From NCBI GenBank assembly GCA_947476825.1, contig CANJRV010000030.1:1-32323 (forward strand): a DNA stretch of 32,323 nt, given 5' to 3'. Below, piece after piece: positions 1 to 8,629 of the stretch. The notes beneath the pieces are model-generated. The model was not told the origin of the DNA, ran no database searches, and worked only from the letters and a program-made list of their open reading frames with translations. The DNA comes from Bacteroidota bacterium (lineage in GTDB: Bacteria; Bacteroidota; Bacteroidia; Chitinophagales; Chitinophagaceae). Every line of letters begins with the position of its first letter. Within the stretch, counting starts at the first letter, position 1. The translations under genes were made by a program, and so were the position numbers.

Positions 1-336
1 ATCTTCTTTATCGTCTTCATCCGTGATTCAGAATAATGTTAGAATCACGGATAAGGAAGATTACACAGATTGCACAGATGTATACCGGACATTCCCTATC
101 CTATTTTAAATTGCTATTATCCGTGGCATCTTCTTCATCCTCTTCATCTGTGATTCAGATTAATGTTAGAATCACGGATAAGGAAGATTACACGGATTGC
201 ATAGATGTATACCCGACATTCCCTGTCCTACTTTAAATTGCTATTATCTGTGACATCTTCTTTATCGTCTTCATCCGTGATTCAGAATATTGCATTATCC
301 GTGACATCTTCATCATCCTCTTCATCCGTGATTCAG
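1..336. repeat. 127-bp intergenic tandem repeat array
   Basis: A unit of 127 bp begins at 1 and again at 128 with only scattered differences. A third copy from 255 is cut down to 51 bp, and a fourth short copy starts at 306. A 31-nt block ending in GTGATTCAG opens every copy (1-31, 128-158, 255-285, 306-336). Each full unit contains an inverted repeat: ATCCGTGATTC at 19-29 with GAATCACGGAT at 42-52 (11 of 11 pairs), and the same at 146-156/169-179 with one mismatch. No credible protein is encoded. This looks like a dispersed non-coding intergenic element; its function is unknown. Confidence 0.85.
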
Positions 337-390
337 ACAAATTCATTTCCATCTTCAAAGCTCCATTCCTTATCATAAACCAAGTTTGAT

Positions 391-398
391 TACATTTG
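391..398 (+). promoter_or_regulatory. Bacteroidota -7 promoter element before hscA
   Basis: TACATTTG matches the Bacteroidota consensus TAnnTTTG exactly. It lies 29 bp before the ATG at 428, so transcription would start near 404. No clear TTG -33 element is visible at the usual spacing. Its position argues against the upstream in-frame ATG at 386. Confidence 0.55.
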
Positions 399-427
399 CC
401 TTTCTAAAAAAAATCTGCATTTTTAAT

Positions 428-2290
428 ATGGCAAAAATATCTATCAATATTGCAACGGGTACTATTCAAAAAGAAGAAATTATTGTTGGTATTGACCTTG
501 GCACAACCAATAGTCTTGTAGCAATTATTCATCCCGGCACAAAATTGCCAATTGCCTTAACGGATGTGGACGGCACCACACTTGTGCCTTCTATTTTGCA
601 TTTTGGAGAAAATGAACAAATAACAGTTGGCAATACCGCTCGCCCATTTTTAGAAACAGATCCAAGCAATACTATTTATAGTGTTAAGCGTCTCATGGGA
701 AGATCGTATAAAGATGTAAGTACGAATAATGCATTCTATTCTTATAAAATTATTGATGACGAATCAGCAAATGAGAAGCTGGTTAAAATACAAATTGGAT
801 CTACATTTTATAGTCCCACCGAATTGTCATCCTTGATATTAAAAGAACTAAAACATCGAGCTGAACATGTATTGAAAATGAATATTTCTAAATGCGTCAT
901 AACCGTTCCTGCTTATTTCAATGATACCCAAAGACAAGCTACACGTGATGCTGGAAAACTAGCAGGCTTGGAAGTATTGCGCATTATCAATGAACCTACT
1001 GCGGCTAGCCTTGCTTATGGCATTGGTGTGCGTAGTGATGACAGTAAGAATGTAGTTGTATATGATTTGGGTGGCGGCACATTTGATGTATCTATTTTAA
1101 AAATAACAGATGGCATTTTTGATGTTCTCAGCACGCATGGCGATACGTATTTAGGTGGTGACGATTTTGATCATTGCATCTTACAACATTTCATGGATCA
1201 ATTGGGTTTACTTGCAGAAGATTTAAAATTACACACTGCCATGGCGCAGTCGATTCGCTTACTTGCTGAGGAAGCAAAAAAACAACTTACAACACAAGAT
1301 ATTTTTGAAACTGTATTCGAAGATAAATCCATTTCTATTTCTAAAATAGAATTTGAAAAATTAATAGAACCTTTTGTACAAAAAACGATACAAGCATGTG
1401 CCCAAGCATTGCAAGATAGTGGTTTGCAAAAAAACGAAATCGATGTAGTGCTGATGGTTGGCGGTTCTACACGTGTGCCTTTGGTAAAACAGAGTGTGAA
1501 AACTTTTTTCGAAAAGGAAATAAATGACTCACTCAATCCTGATGAAGTCGTTGCCTTAGGTGCTGCCATACAAGCAGATATTTTAGCAGGAAATACAAGT
1601 GATGTTTTATTGTTAGATGTAACCCCATTAAGCTTAGGCATTGAAACGATGGGCGGATTAATGGATGTTTTGATACCACGAAATACCAAAATTCCGAGTA
1701 AAGCCGGAAGGCAATACACTACCCAAAAAGATGGACAATCTGGAATACAAATTGCTGTCTATCAAGGTGAAAGGGATTTAGTAAAGGACAATCGCAAGTT
1801 AGCTGCGTTTACACTGAGTGGTATACCGTCAATGCCAGCAGGTTTACCAAAGGTTGATATTCAATTCATCTTGAATGCTGATGGTATTTTGCAAGTGAAG
1901 GCAACCGAATTGCGAAGTGGTGTAGCACAAACGATAGACATTCAACCACAATATGGCCTAACCGATGAAGAGGTTGAAGCAAGATTATTGGCATCCTTAA
2001 CGCATGCCAAAGAAGATATCCAAATCAGAGCATTGGTGGAAGCTGTTACGGAAGCGGAACAAATGATACAACTAACACAGAATTTTTTACATAAACACCA
2101 AGAACATATTTCTATAGAAGAACAATATGCAACGCAAGAAGGTATTATAGCATTAGAATTAGCCATCACAGAAAAGGATAAAAATAAAATCATGTTGGCA
2201 ACAGAACAACTAAATCAAATTACATCCCCTTACGCTGAAAGAGTTATGGATATTGCTGTTGCAAGTGCCTTGAAAGGTAACACTGTTTAA
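428..2290 (+). CDS. hscA: Fe-S cluster assembly chaperone HscA (Hsp70 family)
   Basis: Specialised Hsp70 that, in the known family, helps transfer Fe-S clusters from the IscU scaffold with the co-chaperone HscB. From the ATG at 428 the protein is 620 aa, close to the usual ~616. The nucleotide-binding domain shows DLGTTNS (residues 23-29), the [12 protein letters not shown] phosphate loop (about 211-222) and GGSTRVP (about 345), followed by a substrate-binding domain and helical lid. The N-terminal extension before the first beta-strand and the segment [13 protein letters not shown] fit HscA better than DnaK. An in-frame ATG at 386 lies upstream of the -7 promoter element and would add an unlikely leader. 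First gene of a same-strand run; no hscB, iscU or fdx lies beside it. A generic DnaK paralogue is the alternative. Confidence 0.88.
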   Translation: MAKISINIATGTIQKEEIIVGIDLGTTNSLVAIIHPGTKLPIALTDVDGTTLVPSILHFGENEQITVGNTARPFLETDPSNTIYSVKRLMGRSYKDVSTNNAFYSYKIIDDESANEKLVKIQIGSTFYSPTELSSLILKELKHRAEHVLKMNISKCVITVPAYFNDTQRQATRDAGKLAGLEVLRIINEPTAASLAYGIGVRSDDSKNVVVYDLGGGTFDVSILKITDGIFDVLSTHGDTYLGGDDFDHCILQHFMDQLGLLAEDLKLHTAMAQSIRLLAEEAKKQLTTQDIFETVFEDKSISISKIEFEKLIEPFVQKTIQACAQALQDSGLQKNEIDVVLMVGGSTRVPLVKQSVKTFFEKEINDSLNPDEVVALGAAIQADILAGNTSDVLLLDVTPLSLGIETMGGLMDVLIPRNTKIPSKAGRQYTTQKDGQSGIQIAVYQGERDLVKDNRKLAAFTLSGIPSMPAGLPKVDIQFILNADGILQVKATELRSGVAQTIDIQPQYGLTDEEVEARLLASLTHAKEDIQIRALVEAVTEAEQMIQLTQNFLHKHQEHISIEEQYATQEGIIALELAITEKDKNKIMLATEQLNQITSPYAERVMDIAVASALKGNTV

Positions 2291-2336
2291 ATCCCAAATA
2301 TAAAAATCCTAAATTCGAAATTCCAAACACTGCAGT

Positions 2337-2400
2337 CCATTTTCAAATATTCAAATCGTAACATCTTCTAATTGTTCCTTCCATTTTCAAATTTTCAAAT
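2337..2400. repeat. Short direct repeat in the hscA-pduO gap
   Basis: CCATTTTCAAATATTCAAAT at 2337-2356 recurs at 2381-2400 with one mismatch. The 132-bp gap is otherwise low-complexity A/T-rich sequence without a recognisable terminator. Confidence 0.5.
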
Positions 2401-2422
2401 TCATAAATTTTCAATTTAAATA

Positions 2423-2995
2423 ATGTCATTTAAAATCTATACAAAAACAGGCGACAAGGGTACAACAGCATTAATTGGTGGTACGCGTATTCCTAAAAAC
2501 CATATTCGCATTGAAGCTTATGGTACGATTGATGAACTCAATTCATGGTTAGGAACTATCAATGATCAAATTACACAAGTAGATATTCAACAAGTTTTGA
2601 AAGAAATTCAAGACCGTTTATTTACAATTGGTTCGTCCCTTGCCTGCGACCCGAACAAGGACACAAAAATGCATATTCCGGATTTGTTAGAAACAGATGT
2701 TATATTGCTAGAAAATGAAATTGATCGTATGGAAGTGGGCTTGCCTATACTCAAAAACTTTGTACTTCCTGGCGGTAATTTGGCTGCCTCTAATACACAC
2801 ATCGCCCGTTGTGTATGCCGCCGAGCAGAACGTATTTGCGTAAGCATGCAACAAGAAAACGAATTTGTAGACGAAATGGTCATCATTTACCTCAATCGAC
2901 TTTCTGATTATTTATTCATGCTGTCTCGTTATATATTGCATCAAAATAATGGCATTGAAACCATTTGGAACCCACGACTAAAAAAAGACCAATAA
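2423..2995 (+). CDS. Cob(I)yrinic acid a,c-diamide adenosyltransferase, PduO type
   Basis: ATP:corrinoid adenosyltransferase that makes adenosylcobalamin from cob(I)alamin and ATP in the cytoplasm. The N-terminus has the family ATP-binding signature, with TKTGDKGTTALIGGTR near residues 8-23, followed by EAYGTIDELNSWLG; the middle has LPGG and the C-terminal helix has the conserved R-x-C-R-R-A-E-R pattern. At 190 aa it is full length for the PduO/MMAB class and differs from the CobA/BtuR class. It ends 15 bp before ribD, suggesting co-transcription. In Bacteroidota the product typically serves methylmalonyl-CoA mutase or ribonucleotide reductase; nothing here says which. Confidence 0.9.
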   Translation: MSFKIYTKTGDKGTTALIGGTRIPKNHIRIEAYGTIDELNSWLGTINDQITQVDIQQVLKEIQDRLFTIGSSLACDPNKDTKMHIPDLLETDVILLENEIDRMEVGLPILKNFVLPGGNLAASNTHIARCVCRRAERICVSMQQENEFVDEMVIIYLNRLSDYLFMLSRYILHQNNGIETIWNPRLKKDQ

Positions 2996-3010
2996 CAATT
3001 TTCGAAGCAA

Positions 3011-4051
3011 ATGAAGAATCCGCAATTATACATGGAACGGTGCTTGCAATTAGCACAATTAGGGCTTGGTTATGTTTCGCCCAATCCTATTGTTGGTGCG
3101 GTATTGGTGCATGATTATCGCATTATCGGTGAGGGCTATCATCAAAAATTGGGCGGCGCGCATGCAGAAGTTAATTGTATAAATTCTGTATCCTCTGAAG
3201 ATAAAGCACTTATTCCTTCTTCTACTTTATTTGTATCCTTAGAGCCTTGTTCTCATTTTGGAAAAACCCCACCTTGCACCGATTATATTTTGATGCATGG
3301 TATTCGTCAAGTCGTAATTGCATGTAGTGACAGTTCTGCTAAAGTAAATGGTAAAGGCATACAAATTTTACGCGATGCCGGTGTTGAAGTGATAGAGCAT
3401 GTTCTAGAAGAAGAAGCTCAATGGCTCAATCGCCGTTTCTTTACCAATTGTGCATTACAGCGACCACATATTGTCATTAAATGGGCAGAGACTGCAGATG
3501 GTTTTATTGGAAGTCGATTGCAGCGAACTAAAATTTCGTCCATTCATACTGACCCAATGGTGCATCAATGGCGAAGCCAAGAAGACGCCATTTGGGTAGG
3601 CTATCAAACAGCTTTAGCGGATAATCCACGTTTGAATGTGCGATTTGCCATTGGTAAAAATCCAATAAGAATTGTTTTTGATAGGGATTGCACTCTCCCA
3701 CCGAGTCTGCATCTTTTTGATCAAACCCAAGACACAATCGTTTTCAACACGATTAAATCAACGTCCAAACCCAATCTCACTTATTTAAAAATAGATCCAG
3801 AAAATTATGTGCAACAAATCATAGACAACTTAGAATCGTTTGACATCTCTTCTATTTTAGTAGAAGGCGGTACGCAATTAATTACTAAACTCTTTGATAT
3901 GAATGCTTGGGATGAAGCAAGAATCATACATTCACCCATGACTTTAGATCAAGGTATTCAAGCTCCACAATTGCCTTCACAACATCAAATGATTGAAGCC
4001 TATACTTCTTCGCCTGATCGTGTTTCCATCTATAAAAATTTGGATAAATAA
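3011..4051 (+). CDS. ribD: Bifunctional riboflavin biosynthesis protein RibD (deaminase/reductase)
   Basis: Performs two steps of riboflavin synthesis: deamination of diaminohydroxyphosphoribosylaminopyrimidine, then NADPH-dependent reduction of the ribose. The N-terminal cytidine-deaminase-like domain has the zinc site H51-A-E53, with Cys80 and Cys89 in PCSHFGKTPPC. The C-terminal reductase domain covers about residues 150-346 and includes ILVEGGTQLI. 346 aa is the normal length. The start is supported by the following MERCLQLAQLGLGYVSPNP, which aligns with family N-termini. It ends 2 bp before the transporter gene. No other riboflavin genes and no FMN riboswitch are visible here. Confidence 0.93.
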   Translation: MKNPQLYMERCLQLAQLGLGYVSPNPIVGAVLVHDYRIIGEGYHQKLGGAHAEVNCINSVSSEDKALIPSSTLFVSLEPCSHFGKTPPCTDYILMHGIRQVVIACSDSSAKVNGKGIQILRDAGVEVIEHVLEEEAQWLNRRFFTNCALQRPHIVIKWAETADGFIGSRLQRTKISSIHTDPMVHQWRSQEDAIWVGYQTALADNPRLNVRFAIGKNPIRIVFDRDCTLPPSLHLFDQTQDTIVFNTIKSTSKPNLTYLKIDPENYVQQIIDNLESFDISSILVEGGTQLITKLFDMNAWDEARIIHSPMTLDQGIQAPQLPSQHQMIEAYTSSPDRVSIYKNLDK

Positions 4052-4053
4052 TT

Positions 4054-4959
4054 ATGTTTTATCTTTTGCTTTCTATTTTACTGAATACTTATATTGGTAT
4101 CGCCTTTGTTTATTTTAAAAAATATAAGGTTGATATATTTCAAGCCATTGTATTTAATTATAGCGCTTGTGTCATTACTGGAAGTCTGGTTATTAGTCAA
4201 TTTCCTATCAATAGTGTTACCATACATGGAGCGTGGTTTCCATGGGCAATTGCAATGGGAGCGCTTTTTATTTCGCTGTTTAATATTATTGCTATTTCTT
4301 CTGTAAAAGTTGGCGTTACCATTACCCAAACTTCTAATAAACTCTCGCTTGCCATTCCTGTTCTTTTTGCATGGCTCTATTATCATGAGCAAATTTCTTT
4401 TTTGAAATTAATCGGTATCCTTTTCGCCATTCTTTCTGTGTTATTCATTACGTCTAAAAAAAATGTTCCAACAAGTGGAAATAATTTACCTACAAAAAAT
4501 GCTACATTCTCTTGGGAAATTCTGTTACCCATCACGCTATTTATTGGTAGTGGCATCCTTGATACAATGACTAAATATGTTCAATGCACTTTTTTAGTAA
4601 CTGATAAAATATCCAATGACTATTTGATTTCTGGTTTTTTTGTAGCAGCTTTCATAGGAAGTCTGCTTCTCGCCTATTTCTATTTAACGAAGAAAAAAAC
4701 ATTTCATATTCGGCATCTCATAGCTGGAATCTTACTCGGCATTCCAAATTACTTTTCAATTTATTATTTAATAAAAGCCTTAAAAAGCCCTGGGTTATCA
4801 AGTTCGGCTACCATTCCAATCAATAATATTGCAGTTTTATTCGTGGTTAGTTTATTTGGTATTTTTATTTTCAGGGAAAAATTGAGCACTCGAAATTACT
4901 GGGGATTAGTGCTTAGCTTAATTGCCATCACATTAATTTTCTTTGGCGACAAACTATAA
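4054..4959 (+). CDS. EamA/DMT-superfamily inner-membrane transporter
   Basis: A 301-aa very hydrophobic protein with about ten predicted membrane helices arranged as two EamA-like halves, joined by a polar loop near residues 130-150 that is rich in Lys, Asn and Thr. The drug/metabolite transporter family exports or imports small metabolites; the substrate cannot be read from sequence. The neighbours make a cofactor or its precursor conceivable, but that is only inference. The start lies 2 bp after the ribD stop, so the two are probably translated from one mRNA. Confidence 0.8.
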   Translation: MFYLLLSILLNTYIGIAFVYFKKYKVDIFQAIVFNYSACVITGSLVISQFPINSVTIHGAWFPWAIAMGALFISLFNIIAISSVKVGVTITQTSNKLSLAIPVLFAWLYYHEQISFLKLIGILFAILSVLFITSKKNVPTSGNNLPTKNATFSWEILLPITLFIGSGILDTMTKYVQCTFLVTDKISNDYLISGFFVAAFIGSLLLAYFYLTKKKTFHIRHLIAGILLGIPNYFSIYYLIKALKSPGLSSSATIPINNIAVLFVVSLFGIFIFREKLSTRNYWGLVLSLIAITLIFFGDKL

Positions 4960-4960
4960 T

Positions 4961-5563
4961 ATGCAAAGGCAAGAAACGTATAAAACACTTGAAGTCAAAA
5001 CATCTTCGGAATTTAAGGATAGAGGTAGCCGATTTTTAGGCTTTGCAATTCCGATTCAAAATGTAGAGGATGTAAAAAAAGAATTGAAAGTCTTACGTGA
5101 ATTACATCCAAAGGCGGTCCATCATTGTTATGCTTATCGAATTGGCTTCGACCAAAATCAATTCAGAGTGAACGACGATGGTGAACCAAGTGGATCAGCC
5201 GCACGTCCCATACTTGGTCAAATAGATCGATTCGGATTGACAAATACGCTTATTGTAGTAGTTCGTTATTTTGGCGGAACCTTATTGGGTGTGCCTGGTT
5301 TAATCAATGCCTATAAGACTTCTGCCGCAGATGCCATCCTTTCCAATCAAATTTTGGAAAAAAATATCGAAAATAAGTACAGTATTTCTTTTGATTACAC
5401 CTTAATGAATGAAGTTATGCGAATATTAAAAAAGCAGGAATGTACTGTTCATGAACACAAAATGCTCCTTTTTTGCAAAGTGATTGTTGGAATTCCAGTC
5501 AAAAATGAAGCCCAAACCAAACTACAATTGATGGAAATTCAAGGAGTAACCATTGAACAATAA
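4961..5563 (+). CDS. YigZ/IMPACT family protein
   Basis: 200-aa member of the UPF0029/IMPACT family. The N-terminal domain carries the family block RGSRFLGFA, then HHCYAYRIG and the signature DDGEPSGSAARPIL (about residues 74-87), followed by VVRYFGGTLLGVPGL; a C-terminal ferredoxin-like domain follows. Family members are linked to translation control, but the biochemical role is not settled. I chose the ATG at 4961, directly after the preceding TAA; a TTG at 4943 in the same frame would overlap the transporter gene by 17 bp. Last gene of the run that starts with hscA. Confidence 0.88.
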   Translation: MQRQETYKTLEVKTSSEFKDRGSRFLGFAIPIQNVEDVKKELKVLRELHPKAVHHCYAYRIGFDQNQFRVNDDGEPSGSAARPILGQIDRFGLTNTLIVVVRYFGGTLLGVPGLINAYKTSAADAILSNQILEKNIENKYSISFDYTLMNEVMRILKKQECTVHEHKMLLFCKVIVGIPVKNEAQTKLQLMEIQGVTIEQ

Positions 5564-5706
5564 GGCACAAACGCTATCAATATCAATACTTTCGGCGATT
5601 TTATTATATAAATATTTTCCATAGTTATGTAAATCTAGTACCATCTTATTTTGTATGTTTAACAAGAATGAAACATCATAATTTCATTTTCCAAAGTTTC
5701 TGGACC

Positions 5707-5714
5707 TATATTTG
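5707..5714 (+). promoter_or_regulatory. -7 promoter element before the NlpC/P60 gene
   Basis: TATATTTG matches TAnnTTTG exactly and lies 24 bp before the ATG at 5739. The 175-bp gap after the preceding gene supports an independent transcription unit. Confidence 0.55.
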
Positions 5715-5738
5715 CCCGAACCAAAAATCTGACATCAA

Positions 5739-6632
5739 ATGACTGTACTAAAGAAGCTTGGACTTACGCTGCTTACAACCCTACTGTTACAAGGCTTTGC
5801 TATTGCACAACATAGCAAGAGCCATCGTTATGCATCGTCTACTGCAAAACATCAAAAGGCAAATACCAATACAACGGACGAAAATTCTAATGCAAAATCT
5901 ACAAAAAAAACAATCGCTGAAATTACGACTTCTGAGTCTGAGAATAAAAGTTTAAAAACACCAGTTCTTCTTAATGCTACGAATGTTGAAAATACAACAC
6001 CTTCAACAACTACCGCAACGCCTCCGGTTATGGTTTCTAAAGTGACCACTAGCAATCCGAATTCTAATTTTAAAACTACTGTTACTACTTTTATTGTAAA
6101 ACCAGCTACAGCAAGTGTTAGCGGCACTAATGATGATTTATTAGCTAGTAGAAAAATTGCAGCTTCGGAAACAAAAAAAGAATCCTCCTTTGCAACAGGC
6201 ATGATGGATTGGCTACAAGATAAATATTCTAATTTGTTGGAAGTACTACCAAATCAAATATCTAACGTAATGCTTTATCGTTTTATCGATGATTGGTATG
6301 GTACAAAATATCGTATGGGCGGAACTACTAAAAAAGGTGTTGATTGTAGTTCATTTGTTCAACAATTATATCAATATGTTTTCGGAATGAATATTTTACG
6401 TACAGCATGTATGCAATTTGGTTCAGCTAAATATATCAACAATATCTGCGATTTAAAAGAAGGTGATTTAGTCTTCTTTCACATTGGTACTTCCCGAATT
6501 TCGCATGTTGGTGTTTACTTAAGAAATAATTTCTTTGTGCATTCTGCGTCAAGTAAGGGTGTATCTATTGCTAATCTTAACGATGCCTATTGGGCTAAGT
6601 ATTTTGCTGGTGGTGGTCGAATTGTAAACTAA
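5739..6632 (+). CDS. Secreted NlpC/P60 family cell-wall peptidase
   Basis: Probable periplasmic or surface peptidoglycan endopeptidase cutting stem peptides (clan CA, family C40). A signal peptide covers about residues 1-23 (KKLGLTLLTTLLLQGFAIAQ). A long Ser/Thr/Asn/Lys-rich, low-complexity linker follows (about 25-150), and then a C-terminal NlpC/P60 domain (about 180-297). The catalytic triad is visible as Cys203 in GVDCSSF, His256 in ISHVGVY and His268 in FVHSAS. The 297-aa length is longer than the minimal domain because of the linker. It is flanked by its own -7 element and a good terminator, so it is likely monocistronic. Confidence 0.9.
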   Translation: MTVLKKLGLTLLTTLLLQGFAIAQHSKSHRYASSTAKHQKANTNTTDENSNAKSTKKTIAEITTSESENKSLKTPVLLNATNVENTTPSTTTATPPVMVSKVTTSNPNSNFKTTVTTFIVKPATASVSGTNDDLLASRKIAASETKKESSFATGMMDWLQDKYSNLLEVLPNQISNVMLYRFIDDWYGTKYRMGGTTKKGVDCSSFVQQLYQYVFGMNILRTACMQFGSAKYINNICDLKEGDLVFFHIGTSRISHVGVYLRNNFFVHSASSKGVSIANLNDAYWAKYFAGGGRIVN

Positions 6633-6650
6633 TACTATTTACATTTTTAA

Positions 6651-6683
6651 TAAAGAGAACGATTTAGGTCGTTCTTTTTTTTT
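6651..6683 (+). terminator. Intrinsic terminator after the NlpC/P60 gene
   Basis: GAACGA (6657-6662), a six-base loop and TCGTTC (6669-6674) form a perfect stem followed by nine T residues (6675-6683), 24 bp after the stop codon. Confidence 0.85.
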
Positions 6684-6770
6684 GTTTGTGGAGCCATTCG
6701 AATTAATTGATTGGTTTGTGGTAGTGTGCAACGCACTCTAATAAAGATATTTAACTATTCTTTTTACCTC

Positions 6771-6800
6771 AAAATTCCAACCCACTAACTACTAACTACT
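6771..6800. repeat. Copy of a dispersed ATTCCAA...CACTAACTACT motif
   Basis: A run of AATTCCAAC and CACTAACTACTAACTACT lies directly before the pseudogene start. Related copies occur at 20463-20490 (AAATTCCAAACACTAACTAC) and, partly, at 2319-2331 and inverted at 11452-11474. It is A/C-rich on this strand and non-coding. Confidence 0.5.
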
Positions 6801-6806
6801 TCTAAC

Positions 6807-8512
6807 ATGAAACAAGCACAAATATCCAGATGTCTTCTACTTATCTTTTGTTTATTGAATAGCACAAAAACATTTTCTCAAAAAAGTTTATCTATTGATT
6901 TCAATACGAATATTGGTAATATCAAAAAACTAACAAGTGTAAATAATGGACCGTTGAGTGTTGTAAGTGGTACATCCGAACTTTGTTATAAACAAATTGG
7001 TATTGAAATGATCAGAACGCATGATTTTCACGGTCCTTGTGATTATTATGGCTACGCTAAATTTTATAATCCTTTTGATTCCACTTTCAATTATTCTTTT
7101 CAAACAAGTGTGGATACCAATTACAATTGGGCTTCTACAGATTTGAAATTAGCGCAAATTACTACGCCCGGTTTTAAGCCTTTTTTTAGGCTGGGGATTA
7201 GTGCGCCTGGTGCTGGTAATCCTGCACTTACTCCGCCGCCAAAGGACGCCGACAATATCAATTTTCACACTTTTGCTGGGATCTGTAAAAGAACAGCCAT
7301 GCATTACACAAACTCGTGGGATAGCGGGTTTACCTATACTATACCCTATTGGGAAGTTTGGAATGAACCAAACAATTTAGGATTCTGGACGGGGACAGTG
7401 TAAGATTATTATTTGATGTATAAACAAGTTGCGGATTCTATGAAGGCATTCAATCCAAATATAAAAATAGGTTGTCCAGGTGCAGCAAAAAATGCATTCT
7501 ATGGTGGAGGGAATTATATCTCCTTGAATCAAAGTTATATCTCCAATTTTTTTCAATATTGTCAAACGAATGCAGTTCCATTAGATTTTTATTCCTTCCA
7601 TACGTATGATAGAAAAAATCCTTATCACATTAAACAACTCGCAGATACAATTTCTTACTTCCTCAATCAATATGGATTTAATAATACAGAATTAATAGTG
7701 TCGGAAACTAATGTCAATACTGGCGGATTTGTAAATACAGGAAAGTGATGTGCACATTTGGCATCTACCCTTATTTCGGCATCCGATTCAAGAATTTCGA
7801 AAATACTTTGGTATAGAGGTGTTGACCTTCAACCACTTTGTAATTCAGACATTGGCGCGGTCGCAAGTCTACAATTGCAAGGATATGCGTATCAATTTTT
7901 TAATGAATTATATGATTCTACATCCACTAGATTAGCAACTTCTGGAAATGAATTTGTATTGAATAATATCAATGATTCCTTGAATAACTTGATGCTTATT
8001 GCTGGTAAAAATGGATCAAATGATGCTGTAAAATTATGGTTGCAAATTATGAATCTTCTTATCAAACCATCGACATAAATATCTCTAATTTGCCTTGGTC
8101 AATTACAGATCAAATCAAAGTAAATATTGAAAATGTAACAGACAGTGGTCTCGTAATTTATTCATCTGATACAACGGGATCAACGGCAATGACTGTCCAT
8201 TTAACTGGTGTGGTAGATGCTTCTACGTATTTGATTACATTAAGGAAAAAAAGTGCTCTTCCTATTTCCAATTCCATTCCTGGCATTCAATTTACAGTGT
8301 CTCCTAACCCTTCTAATTCTATATTTAATATTCAAACAGACCTTGCTAATTATAAAATAGCCTTGTCCAATATGCAAGGTCAACAAATCTTCTCTGAAAA
8401 TAATTGCAAACAATTTGATGTTTCATCTTACGCATCAGGCATTTATTTTTTAACACTCACAACCTCTACAGGTCGCGTGTATACTCAAAAAATTGTTGTT
8501 GATTCAGAATAG
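6807..8512 (+). pseudogene. Broken secreted GH39-like glycoside hydrolase with T9SS sorting domain
   Basis: Four pieces together make about 568 residues of one protein. The first (6807-7400) begins with a signal peptide ending near TFSQK, then a TIM-barrel with PYWEVWNEPNNLGFW holding the expected acid/base Glu. A TAA at 7401-7403 interrupts it; the same frame resumes with 7404-7745, including ELIVSETNVNTGG with the likely nucleophile Glu. A TGA at 7746-7748 follows, and the frame continues to about 8033. Near 8034-8036 a single missing base shifts the rest into another frame, ending in a T9SS type A sorting domain (SPNPSNSIFNIQT) at 8512. GH39 members include beta-xylosidases; the substrate is unknown. 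Three separate lesions argue for a decayed gene, though sequencing error cannot be excluded. Confidence 0.8.
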
Positions 8513-8584
8513 TATTTACTGCGATTGGCGATGCCACCTCTCTAGGAGATATCACCCATTCTGGGCTACACTACTAACGACTCA

Positions 8585-8626
8585 ATACATGCGCCGTACG
8601 ACTTATGCCTTACGACCTAAGCCTTA
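8585..8626. repeat. Short 14-bp direct repeat
   Basis: TACGACTTATGCC, TTACGACCTAAGCC and TTACGACT follow each other just beyond the stop codon of the minus-strand HMG-CoA lyase gene. No function is apparent. Confidence 0.45.
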
Positions 8627-8629
8627 CGA

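Noticed and set aside
36-236. 66-aa open frame inside the 5' repeat array
   Set aside because: It consists wholly of repeat sequence, with the same peptide pattern (ESRIRKITQIAQMYT-like) appearing twice and a run of Ser from the Y-rich block; there is no plausible protein or start signal.
1-336. CRISPR array
   Set aside because: Units are 127 bp of near-identical sequence without unique spacers, and no cas genes are present.
386-427. Upstream in-frame ATG for hscA
   Set aside because: It lies before the exact TAnnTTTG element at 391-398, and the added residues ([13 protein letters not shown]) do not belong to the family.
1198-1719. 173-aa minus-strand ORF inside hscA
   Set aside because: It is an antisense shadow of a strongly conserved Hsp70 coding region, with no family resemblance of its own.
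4943-4960. TTG start for the YigZ gene
   Set aside because: The ATG at 4961 directly follows the preceding stop and gives the usual family N-terminus; the TTG adds six residues within the upstream gene.
7401-7748. Programmed stop-codon readthrough or altered genetic code in the glycosidase gene
   Set aside because: Both a TAA and a TGA interrupt it, a frameshift follows, and other genes in the window end normally at TAA, TGA and TAG; decay or sequence error is simpler.
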